DNA from: an uncultured Collinsella sp. | GTDB taxonomy: Bacteria > Actinomycetota > Coriobacteriia > Coriobacteriales > Coriobacteriaceae | Assembly: GCA_937950415.1 (NCBI GenBank) | Contig: CALFDL010000052.1 | Span: 1-14,874, forward strand | Reading direction: 5' to 3' | Length of the DNA: 14,874 bases | Part shown: in pieces, positions 5,502-12,158 of the stretch | How positions within the stretch are numbered: the stretch's first letter is position 1 | Layout of the letters: the number at the start of each line of letters is the position of its first letter | Made by a program: the position numbers and the translations under genes | Notes under the pieces: model-generated | What the model saw: only the letters and a program-made list of their open reading frames with translations | Database searches by the model: none | Told to the model about the DNA's origin: nothing

Positions 5502-5579
5502 GGGAGACGTTGCACCAGCTATTCGTTCGCATTTTTGAATTTACCGATTGGGGGATTCCCGGCGAACGGGGACGTCAGT
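5502..5579 (+). promoter_or_regulatory. Structured leader between the NusG-like gene and the glycan genes
   Basis: CGTTCGC (5524-5530) pairs exactly with GCGAACG (5562-5568), enclosing 31 nt that include a T run and a G-rich block. An alternative smaller hairpin is TTCCCG-GCGAA-CGGGGA (5556-5572). The smaller hairpin would hide the GGGGA Shine-Dalgarno of the next gene, while the larger stem reaches only its first base. This is a natural place for an element recognised by the antiterminator or for control of translation. Only the pairing is seen; function is inferred. Confidence 0.3.
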
Positions 5580-6386
5580 TTGACTGTGGCTGCTAAAGAA
5601 GTAACAGAGAGCAATGCGCCCGCGGGGGCGGCGCTCATTGCTCAGGCAATGGACCGGCGCGAGGGCGCGGCGGGTGCTGGTGCCGGTTCCGCTGCAAACA
5701 CGGGTGCGGTGAGCCTCCCGGGCTCGCCCGAGTTCGCTGCTGAGTCCCGCGCGCTCGACTCGCGCTCCTTCGGGTATCGCTTCGTGAAGCGTGCCTTCGA
5801 CATCGCCTTCAGCGCGTGCGTCTGTGCCGTGGCGTTCATCCCTGGCGTGGTGCTCTGCGCGTTCATCGCAGCTGACACCAAGGGCGCTCCCATCTATTCG
5901 CACGAGCGCGCGGGGCGCTTCGGCCGCCCCATCCACGTGCTCAAGTTCCGCTCCATGGTCGCCGACGCCAACGACGTGGAGAAGTATCTCACCCCCGAGC
6001 AGATCGAGGAGTGGCACCGCGAGCGCAAGGTCACGAACGACCCGCGCATCACCAAGTTGGGTCGCGTCCTGCGCAAGACCTCCCTCGACGAGATACCTCA
6101 GTTTATCAACGTGCTCGCGGGCCAGCTCTCCGTGATCGGGCCCCGGGCCATCACCTACGAAGAACTGGGGAACTTCACGCACGAGCAGCAGGTGCAGGTG
6201 CTTGCCGTCCCCCAGGGCATCACCGGCGCTTGGCAGTCAGGGCCTCGCAACCTCGCGACATTCGAGAACGGCCTGCGCCAGGAGTTCGAGCTCACTTATG
6301 CGCGAGGCGCGTGCCTTAAGTCCGACTGGCGGGTCTTCTTCAAGACCTTCTCGGTGATGTTCGGCAAGAACAAGACAGGGAGGTAG
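5580..6386 (+). CDS. Polyprenyl-phosphate sugar phosphotransferase (initiating phosphoglycosyltransferase)
   Basis: This enzyme starts repeat-unit synthesis by moving a sugar-1-phosphate from a nucleotide sugar to undecaprenyl phosphate on the inner face of the membrane. From TTG 5580 it is 268 residues. A low-complexity Ala/Gly-rich N-terminus of about 65 residues is followed by one membrane segment (about 75-98, FDIAFSACVCAVAFIPGVVL). Then come the bacterial sugar transferase signatures: KFRSM (122-126), DPRITKLGRVLRKTSLDEIPQ with the catalytic Asp-Glu pair (D170, E171), and SVIGPR. This is the small monotopic PglC/WcaJ-core class. TTG 5580 has GGGGA 7 nt upstream. The frame is open back to another TTG at 5535, which lacks a site, and a GTG at 5586 is also possible. 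The stop is followed after 2 nt by the next gene. The sugar donated cannot be read from sequence. Confidence 0.93.
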   Translation: MTVAAKEVTESNAPAGAALIAQAMDRREGAAGAGAGSAANTGAVSLPGSPEFAAESRALDSRSFGYRFVKRAFDIAFSACVCAVAFIPGVVLCAFIAADTKGAPIYSHERAGRFGRPIHVLKFRSMVADANDVEKYLTPEQIEEWHRERKVTNDPRITKLGRVLRKTSLDEIPQFINVLAGQLSVIGPRAITYEELGNFTHEQQVQVLAVPQGITGAWQSGPRNLATFENGLRQEFELTYARGACLKSDWRVFFKTFSVMFGKNKTGR

Positions 6387-6388
6387 GC

Positions 6389-7237
6389 ATGGATTCCCAG
6401 ACTTTCCCTCCCTACAGCGTGCTTATGAGCCTTTACGCCAAGGAGCGCGCCGAGTACTTACGCGAGGCGCTGAATTCGATGCTCGCCCAGACGGTGCCCC
6501 CGGCGGAAGTCGTCATCGTGAAGGACGGCCCGCTGACTGACGAGCTCGAGGACGTCCTCTCCGAGTACGACGCGGCCAACCCCGGCCTGTTCAGTTTCGT
6601 CTCCTACCCCGAGAACAGAGGCCTCGGCTACGCGCTTGCCCGGGGCATTGAGGCGTGCTCAAACGAGATCGTAGCCCGCATGGACACCGATGACCACGCT
6701 CTCTCGGGGCGCATGGAGTGTCAGCTTGCCCTCATGGCCGAGCAAGGCTTCGACATGGTGGGTAGCAACGTAACGGAGTTCGTCGAGGCCTGGGACAGGC
6801 CCGTGGCGACGACGGACCTGCCCATAACCCACGACGAGATCGTCGCTTACTCCAAGCGCCGCAATCCCTTCCGGCCCCCGCCTATGACCTTCCGGCGCTC
6901 GAAGGTGCTCGCCGCTGGGAGTTACAACGACGACTTCCACTACTTCGAAGACTGGGACCTCTTCAACCGGATGCTCGCCTCGGGCTGCCGTGCGGCCAAC
7001 GTGCGCGAGACCCTTGTGGCAATGCGCGTGAGTCCAGACTTCTACGCTCGCAGAGGAGGCCGCGCCTATCTGTCGCACGCGAGGCGCTTCAAGCGGGCGC
7101 AGCTGGCATGCGGGTACTTCAGCGCTGCCGACTACTTCATCTCGTTTGTTCCCCAGGCAGTTGTCTGCCTCATGCCCAACGCCCTTCGCGGGCTCGTGTA
7201 CACAAGGATTCTCCGGAAAGGGGGAAATGCGGAGTGA
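6389..7237 (+). CDS. Family 2 glycosyltransferase
   Basis: A 282-residue GT-A enzyme adding a sugar to the lipid-linked repeat unit. The N-terminus (YSVLMSLYAKERAEYLREAL, then VVIVKDGPLTDELE) is the typical GT2 nucleotide-binding half. The metal-binding DxD is MDTDD at 98-102. FRPPPMTFRRSKVLAAGSY and FHYFEDWDLFNRML match the acceptor half of GT2 proteins, where the ED pair holds the likely catalytic base. A hydrophobic stretch near 233-255 suggests membrane contact. ATG 6389 has GGGAGG 5 nt upstream and starts 2 nt after the previous stop, while its own TGA overlaps the GTG of the next reading frame. It is therefore tightly coupled with the initiating transferase and is a good candidate for the second sugar of the unit. 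Donor and linkage are unknown. Confidence 0.9.
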   Translation: MDSQTFPPYSVLMSLYAKERAEYLREALNSMLAQTVPPAEVVIVKDGPLTDELEDVLSEYDAANPGLFSFVSYPENRGLGYALARGIEACSNEIVARMDTDDHALSGRMECQLALMAEQGFDMVGSNVTEFVEAWDRPVATTDLPITHDEIVAYSKRRNPFRPPPMTFRRSKVLAAGSYNDDFHYFEDWDLFNRMLASGCRAANVRETLVAMRVSPDFYARRGGRAYLSHARRFKRAQLACGYFSAADYFISFVPQAVVCLMPNALRGLVYTRILRKGGNAE

Positions 7238-7560
7238 CCGCGACCGCAGCAATCATTACCCTCTGCAACTCGCCGAATTATGGCTCTTGTCTGCAGAGCT
7301 ATGCGACGCAGCGCGTTTTCGAGTCGCTGGGAGTCGCAGCCACGGTGGTCGACTACTACCGGCACGACGCTATCTCGGAGAAGGAGACCGAGCGCGCCCT
7401 CAATGGACAGCTTTCCAAGAAGATCCCTATCTTGGGGCTGCCGGGTGCCAAGTCGCTCGCTTGCGATTCCATCTCGTGCATGCTCGCGCGCCGTCGCGCC
7501 TTGCTTCGGGCACCGAGACTTGGTAATTCTCTCCTATCAACGGGACTGCATCATGACTAA
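7234..7560 (+). pseudogene. Truncated polysaccharide pyruvyl transferase, N-terminal remnant
   Basis: From a GTG overlapping the previous stop (GTGA), 108 codons encode the start of a pyruvyl transferase family protein: AAIITLCNSPNYGSCLQSYA, then QRVFESLGVAATVVDYYR. This is the family's N-terminal NYGxxLQ(S/A)YA motif, also seen in the intact gene at 13427-14557 (HNYGTVLQAVA). Homology appears to stop near codon 95 (about 7515); the tail to the TAA at 7558-7560 looks unrelated. Family members usually have 350-400 residues, so the catalytic C-terminal half is gone. The reading frame before the junction has high GC and the sequence after it is visibly poorer in GC, suggesting replacement of the downstream part by incoming glycosyltransferase DNA. 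The start site overlap is kept, so translation probably still enters it and may pass on to the next gene, whose ATG lies 8 nt inside it. Confidence 0.75.
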
Positions 7561-8674
7561 TATCCTTGTATACGCTGAGGCATGGGGTGTCGGTGGGATA
7601 GAAACATACCTTCTGGGGCTCTTTCGTGAGCTAGCCCCAAAGGGTTTCTCGTTCACGTTGATCACTACCTGGGATTGGAATTGCTCTTACGACGATGTGC
7701 TGGCCTCGCTCGGTGTTGAGCGTCGTGCGGTTTTCAATGGCTACAAGCCCGGACAGGTGAGACGCCTCAAGGACGGGCTTAGTGCGTTCAAGAGACTTCT
7801 CGATGAAAACAGCTTCGATGCTGTGCATATCAATACGATGAATGGAATGGGGTTCGCCTATGCCCAGGTTGCTGCGAGTCGTGGAGTGCCGGTGTGCATC
7901 GTGCACTCGCACAACTCTGATGTTGGCGCGGGCGGCAGGATAGTTAAAAGGTTCGTGCACTCAGTCGCTCGCTCAGTGCTATCGGGCGCTGAGACTTCGA
8001 GGCTCGCATGTTCCGAGGAAGCGGGGCGGTATCTCTTCGGGAGGAAGCCGTTTACGGTCGTGCGTAATGGCTTTGACACGGTTCGCTTCGCGTTCGATTC
8101 TGCCGTTCGTGGTGCTTGCCGCAGCGAGCTGGGGGTGCCCGCCGATGCACTGCTGTTGGGTAACCCTTCGCGTCTCGCGCCCGCCAAGAATCCCCTCTTC
8201 CAATTGGATGTGTTTTCCGAGGTGCTGAGGGCTGAGCCTTCTGCCTACTACCTCATGCAAGGGGACGGCGAGATGAGGGAACAGGTACGAGAACACGCAG
8301 ATTCGCTTGGTGTGGCTGCGCACGTTATCTGGTTCGAGCCGAGAGCGGACGTGGCGCCACTCTACAACGCGATGGACGTGTTGCTGTTTCCTTCGCTGCA
8401 CGAGGGGCAGCCTCTCGTCCCGGTCGAGGCACAGGCTTCGGGTCTTCCGGTCCTCATGTCTGTGAACGTATCTGACGAGACTGCCGTTACTGATTTGACT
8501 CGGTCCGAGGGGCTTGACCGTCCGGCTTCTCTTTGGGGAGAAGAGATCCTGGCTATGGCTCGGGAGCCACGCAATCGCGCTATCTATGCGGATCAGATTC
8601 GCAAGGCGGGCTACGACGTTGCAGATACTTCTGAAATCATGGCCAATATTTATCAAACACAAGGGGTGAGATAA
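7553..8674 (+). CDS. Family 4 glycosyltransferase (GT-B)
   Basis: A 373-residue cytoplasmic glycosyltransferase. The N-terminal domain starts MTNILVYAEAWGVGGIETYL with the GGIE acceptor-side loop (14-17), and VHSHNSD lies at about 118-123. The C-terminal donor domain has VVRNGFDTVRFAF (169-181), a strand-loop GNPSRLAPAKNP and the EX7E pair in EGQPLVPVEAQASGLP (E284, E292). These features mark it as GT4 (EpsF/CapM-like). ATG 7553 overlaps the truncated pyruvyltransferase by 8 nt and has GGGA about 7 nt upstream. The frame is open further upstream (to 7280), but that part is the shadow of the remnant. The next gene begins one base after its stop. It shares layout and several motifs (CSEEAGRYLF vs CSEDAGRYLF, RNG.D..RFAF) with that gene, so the two are likely paralogs. 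Donor sugar unknown. Confidence 0.92.
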   Translation: MTNILVYAEAWGVGGIETYLLGLFRELAPKGFSFTLITTWDWNCSYDDVLASLGVERRAVFNGYKPGQVRRLKDGLSAFKRLLDENSFDAVHINTMNGMGFAYAQVAASRGVPVCIVHSHNSDVGAGGRIVKRFVHSVARSVLSGAETSRLACSEEAGRYLFGRKPFTVVRNGFDTVRFAFDSAVRGACRSELGVPADALLLGNPSRLAPAKNPLFQLDVFSEVLRAEPSAYYLMQGDGEMREQVREHADSLGVAAHVIWFEPRADVAPLYNAMDVLLFPSLHEGQPLVPVEAQASGLPVLMSVNVSDETAVTDLTRSEGLDRPASLWGEEILAMAREPRNRAIYADQIRKAGYDVADTSEIMANIYQTQGVR

Positions 8675-8675
8675 T

Positions 8676-9821
8676 ATGGCGGGTGAAACCCCCATCAAAG
8701 TGTTAAACATCGTCCCGTCGCTCGCTATGGATGCAGGCGTTACTTCGTTTGTTCGGAACATGTTCTTGTTTCGTGACAGTTCGCGCGTCTCGTACGACTA
8801 CCTGCATCATGACGTTGTTAATGGCGAGCTGCGACATCCGCTCAACTACGATGACGAATTCAAAGGGCGCGGTGCCAAGGTCTTTACGGTCACGCATGCG
8901 GGAACTGATCTCTCGGCCTTCATTAGAGAGGTCAAAGGGTTCTTTCAAGAGCATGGTTCTGAATACGACGTCGTGCACTGCCACATGCCCAACTCGGCAT
9001 TCTGGACGCTTCGTTACGCGGCCGAAGCCGGGGTTGCCCATCGCGTGCTACACAGTCATCTCAACAGCAGCTCGGATAGGTTCAGCCATCGTGTGCGCAA
9101 CGCGCCGCTCATCTGGTTCGGGCGGCGCTGGGCGACCGACGGGGTCGCGTGCTCCGAAGACGCCGGCCGCTACCTCTTCAGGGGGAAGGACTTCCTGGTG
9201 ATGAGGAACGGCATCGATATCGACCGCTTCGCCTTCAACCCTGAGGTCCGGACGGCCTGCAGGGTGGAACTCGGAATAGGTCCCGAGGAGCCCGTGGTGG
9301 GATGCGTGGGCCGGATTTCCTTGCAGAAGAACTTCTCCTTCGCGGTCAGGGCTTTCGGTGAGTATGTGGCTGCTCACGGCCCTGCCAGGCTTGTAATCAT
9401 CGGGGAGAGCAACAGCGCCGATGAACGCCGGGAACTCCAGGAGCTCGTCGACGAAATGGGTCTGGAAAACTCCGTGATGCTGCTTGGCTTGAGGAGCGAC
9501 GCCTATCGTCTCTACTCGCTCTTCGATGTCTTCTTTATGCCGTCGCTTTATGAGGGCCTTCCCGTCTCGGCCGTGGAGGCACAGGCGGCGGGACTGCCGT
9601 GTGTTTACTCGACTGGTGTGCCCGCCGAGACGGACATCGCCGGGACTGGTTCGTTCACGGCGCTCGACGCGCCGCTGGCCAACTGGGCGAGGGCGCTCAA
9701 TGTGGCGATCGAGGGCGGCAGGCACCTGGAGGCCCCTAACAAACTAGAGGCTGCGGGCTACTCAGCCGAGGCAAACGCCGCGCGGCTTATGGAGTACTAC
9801 GAAAGGCTGTTGAGCCGATGA
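8676..9821 (+). CDS. Family 4 glycosyltransferase (GT-B), paralog of the preceding gene
   Basis: A 381-residue GT4 protein. The N-terminal acceptor domain opens IKVLNIVPSLAMDAGVTSFV, with VVHCHMPNSAFWTLRYA and HSHLNSS further on. The donor domain contains VMRNGIDIDRFAF, VVGCVGRISLQKNFSFAVRA, VIIGESNS and EGLPVSAVEAQAAGLP with the EX7E pair (E293, E301). ATG 8676 lies one base after the previous stop, with GGGGTGAG 5 nt upstream. Its TGA overlaps the ATG of the DUF1919 gene by 4 nt. By eye the first ~400 nt use more A/T-ending codons than the rest, and the shift near 9060-9110 falls between acceptor and donor domains, which may reflect domain-level recombination. Its role is addition of one sugar to the repeat unit; specificity is unknown. 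Confidence 0.92.
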   Translation: MAGETPIKVLNIVPSLAMDAGVTSFVRNMFLFRDSSRVSYDYLHHDVVNGELRHPLNYDDEFKGRGAKVFTVTHAGTDLSAFIREVKGFFQEHGSEYDVVHCHMPNSAFWTLRYAAEAGVAHRVLHSHLNSSSDRFSHRVRNAPLIWFGRRWATDGVACSEDAGRYLFRGKDFLVMRNGIDIDRFAFNPEVRTACRVELGIGPEEPVVGCVGRISLQKNFSFAVRAFGEYVAAHGPARLVIIGESNSADERRELQELVDEMGLENSVMLLGLRSDAYRLYSLFDVFFMPSLYEGLPVSAVEAQAAGLPCVYSTGVPAETDIAGTGSFTALDAPLANWARALNVAIEGGRHLEAPNKLEAAGYSAEANAARLMEYYERLLSR

Positions 9822-10474
9822 GCTACGTAAGCAGGATCTCAAGAAAGATTGGTGATATGGCGAATCCATTGCTCGCCAAGGGCAGAAGGAAGAAGCTCAC
9901 CCGCACTGACTTCAGCATCTTCTCGAACAACTGTTGGGCCGGCTCGGTGTATCGGCGTTACGGACTTCCCTATAGCAGTCCAACCGCCGGCCTCTACTTC
10001 TTCGCGAGCGACTACGTGAAGTTCGCCTCGAGGCTCAGGCACTACACTGCGACGCCGTTAGAGTTCATCGACGCACGAGACTCCCGTTATGCCGATCAGC
10101 TTCGCGAGAAGGGCGAGCTCGACAAGCCCGTCGCTCGTCTCGATGATATCGAGGTCGTGTTCCTGCACTATCCCTCCCCGGAGGAAGCCGCAGAGAAGTG
10201 GGCCCGCCGCTGCGAGCGGATCAACTGGGGCGACGTCTTCATCAAGTTCAGCCAGATGAACTGCTGCACAGAGGAGGACCTCAGGGCCTTCGATGCCATT
10301 CCCTTCGGCAACAAGGTCTGCTTCACGGCGTCGCCGAGGCCCGAGCTCGCGTGCGCCGTGCACTTCCCCGGCTATAGCGAGCGGGGGGTCCTCAATGATA
10401 CGGACTATTACTCGCGGTACATCGACTTGGAAGAATGGCTCTGCAGGCCCCCGGAGATCTACGGACTCGGTTAG
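9818..10474 (+). CDS. DUF1919 family protein, glycan locus
   Basis: A 218-residue soluble protein. The stretch FSIFSNNCWAGSVYRRYGLP, followed by SPTAGLYFFASDYVKF, is the hallmark opening of the DUF1919 family, found in exopolysaccharide and capsule clusters of Firmicutes, Actinobacteria and others. Later conserved parts visible here are VVFLHYPSPEEAAEKWARRCERINW and FIKFSQMN. No signal peptide, membrane segment or known catalytic motif is seen beyond the conserved Asn/Cys/Trp cluster. The family has no firmly established activity known to me; glycan modification or transfer is suspected from context. ATG 9818 overlaps the preceding stop (ATGA). A 78-nt gap to the acyltransferase follows, holding no recognisable gene. 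Composition here is GC-rich, like the second half of the preceding gene, and drops after the gap. Confidence 0.85.
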   Translation: MSYVSRISRKIGDMANPLLAKGRRKKLTRTDFSIFSNNCWAGSVYRRYGLPYSSPTAGLYFFASDYVKFASRLRHYTATPLEFIDARDSRYADQLREKGELDKPVARLDDIEVVFLHYPSPEEAAEKWARRCERINWGDVFIKFSQMNCCTEEDLRAFDAIPFGNKVCFTASPRPELACAVHFPGYSERGVLNDTDYYSRYIDLEEWLCRPPEIYGLG

Positions 10475-10552
10475 CTGGCCCTATTCGCACGGGCTTTGCT
10501 GCCCTCTCTGCCTCGACCTCTATTCGATTGACTTTGAGCGGGGCGAGTTTCG

Positions 10553-11092
10553 ATGAGGGTAAAACGCATCGCCTGCTCGATTATCAGGAGGATTCTTTTG
10601 TTCAGGTACGGGAAGAGGCTCGAACTCGGCCGGCGTCCATCCCCTAGGCTTCTCTGGGGCCTTCGATTGGGGAAAGGCTGCCATGTGAAGATTGGTGACG
10701 ATGTTGTCATTAAGCCCGGTGCACACATATGCGTTGTTGAGGGTGGTGCCCTTAGCATCGGGAACAATCTGTTCATGAATAGCGGATCCAGCATAACCGT
10801 GCTTGGAGAAACGGCCATCGGAGACCGTGTCCTGTTGGGCCCGAACGCCATGGTGTTCGACCATGACCATGATTATTCATCTGCAAAACCTGCCGTGACT
10901 TACAAACTCGGACATGTTTCTATCGGTGACGACGTCTGGCTTTGTGCAGGGTCGATTGTCACTCGCGACACCTCTGTTGGAGACCGATCGATTGTGGCTG
11001 CCAATGCGGTCGTATGCTCGAACTTGCCCCAGAACTCAGTTGCTGCGGGCGTTCCCGCAGTTGCCAAGAAGCAAATTTTGGAGTGGAGCTAG
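10553..11092 (+). CDS. Left-handed beta-helix (hexapeptide repeat) acyltransferase
   Basis: A 179-residue protein with repeated hexapeptide turns ([LIV]GxxxxI): LGKGCHVKIGDDVVIKPGAHI, IGNNLFMNSGSSITVLGETAIGDRVLLGPNAM, then VSIGDDVWLCAGSIVTRDTSVGDRSIVAANAVV. It ends in VAAGVPAVAKK, the usual AGxPAk finish of the maltose/galactoside O-acetyltransferase group. FDHDHDY between coils is the loop that carries the catalytic His in this family. It probably O-acetylates a sugar of the repeat unit from acetyl-CoA. A basic N-terminal helix (MRVKRIACSIIRRILLFRYG) may touch the membrane. ATG 10553 has GGGGCGAG about 5 nt upstream. The stop TAG overlaps a GTG that could begin a 37-codon frame. Confidence 0.9.
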   Translation: MRVKRIACSIIRRILLFRYGKRLELGRRPSPRLLWGLRLGKGCHVKIGDDVVIKPGAHICVVEGGALSIGNNLFMNSGSSITVLGETAIGDRVLLGPNAMVFDHDHDYSSAKPAVTYKLGHVSIGDDVWLCAGSIVTRDTSVGDRSIVAANAVVCSNLPQNSVAAGVPAVAKKQILEWS

Positions 11093-11205
11093 TGGATCAG
11101 ATAATTTATCCGAATGAGGACCTGGTTTACAGACGCAATGTTACTGACGTGCATGGTCTTGTGAGGAGCGTGGGATTCAATCGATCGGTGGTGAGCAATG
11201 GATAG
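11092..11205 (+). CDS. Possible 37-codon small ORF or gene remnant
   Basis: A GTG sharing its first base with the acyltransferase stop (TAGTG) opens a frame starting (M)DQIIYPNEDLVYRRNVTDV and ending 8 nt into the next glycosyltransferase. GGAG lies 8 nt upstream, so translation is possible by coupling. No family is recognised. It fills an otherwise empty 105-nt gap in an operon with very tight spacing elsewhere. It could be a real small protein, a relic of a deleted gene, or only a translational bridge. Confidence 0.3.
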   Translation: MDQIIYPNEDLVYRRNVTDVHGLVRSVGFNRSVVSNG

Positions 11206-12157
11206 CCCACTCATTAGTGTCATCGTTCCCGTCTATAACGTTGAAGACTATCTCTTGGAATGCGTAGAGAGCCTCATCGGCCAGACGTACGCAAACCTTG
11301 AGATTTTGCTCATCGATGATGGGTCAACAGACTCTTCGCCTGAGATCTGCGAAATGCTCCAATCGCGCGACGGCAGAGTCCGCGCCTTGCATAAGGAGAA
11401 CGGCGGTCTCTCGGATGCTAGGAACTATGGAGTGGAACGAGCCATCGGGGAGTATGTGTCCTTTATAGACGGTGATGACTATCTCGATGGCAACGCTTTC
11501 GAAACTGTCGCGAAAGAGCTCGCCGGCGGTGCCGACCTCGTTGCTTTCGGTATCGTGCTCGACTTTGAAGACGGCAGCCATGTGGACAAGGCTGCGCACG
11601 AGAGGCGTGTCTACTCGGGCACGGAGGGCATCGTAGCCCTGAATACGTTCAATGGGTTTGACGTGAGCGCTTGCAATAAGGTCTACCGCCGTACCCTTTT
11701 CGACAACGTGAGGTTTCCGAAAGGGAAGCTATGCGAGGATTTTTATGTTATGCCTAGGATTTTCGATCTCGCTAATCGGATTGTCCTTCTTCCGAATCCG
11801 TTCTATCACTATAGGCAGCGGAGCGGAAGCATCACCAAAGGTACGTCTTTCAACATGGACTTTATTAATGCGGCTGAGGACCAGCTTGCTTTTTTGGAGC
11901 GCAATCACCCTGAAATATCTTGTGTTGGCGAAAGCGCCCTCGGCTTCGCTTATCTAACTTATCTGAACTTCTGCATTGACAGATGTACGCTCGACGACGC
12001 CGTCCTGATACGCAATAAAATGAGGGACCGGTGCCCTGCGGTGCTAAGATGCCCCGGCCTGCCACGCTGGAAACGGCTCCAATATCTCTTTGCGTGTATT
12101 TCACCAAGAGTGTACGGCCGGCTGTACGCTCTTGGCGTCGAAAGACGGAGGGACTAG
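11198..12157 (+). CDS. Family 2 glycosyltransferase
   Basis: A 319-residue GT-A enzyme of the common capsule/EpsJ-like GT2 group. The opening ISVIVPVYNVEDYLLECVES, ILLIDDGSTDSS (acidic residues at 40-41) and KENGGLSDARNYGVERA are diagnostic. The metal-binding DxD is IDGDDYLD (91-94). SACNKVYRRTLFDNVRFPKG and LCEDFYVMPRIF carry the acceptor-side signature, with ED as probable catalytic base. It ends with a basic tail (GVERRRD). ATG 11198 has GGTGGTGAG just upstream (short spacer). The next gene starts one base after its stop. Codons are less GC-biased than in thrS or in the genes at 9100-10474. It transfers one sugar to the lipid-linked unit; donor unknown. Confidence 0.93.
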   Translation: MDSPLISVIVPVYNVEDYLLECVESLIGQTYANLEILLIDDGSTDSSPEICEMLQSRDGRVRALHKENGGLSDARNYGVERAIGEYVSFIDGDDYLDGNAFETVAKELAGGADLVAFGIVLDFEDGSHVDKAAHERRVYSGTEGIVALNTFNGFDVSACNKVYRRTLFDNVRFPKGKLCEDFYVMPRIFDLANRIVLLPNPFYHYRQRSGSITKGTSFNMDFINAAEDQLAFLERNHPEISCVGESALGFAYLTYLNFCIDRCTLDDAVLIRNKMRDRCPAVLRCPGLPRWKRLQYLFACISPRVYGRLYALGVERRRD

Positions 12158-12158
12158 G

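Noticed and set aside
7280..7552. N-terminal extension of the GT4 protein (464-residue version)
   Set aside because: This part is the out-of-frame shadow of the pyruvyltransferase remnant; GT4 homology begins exactly at ATG 7553.
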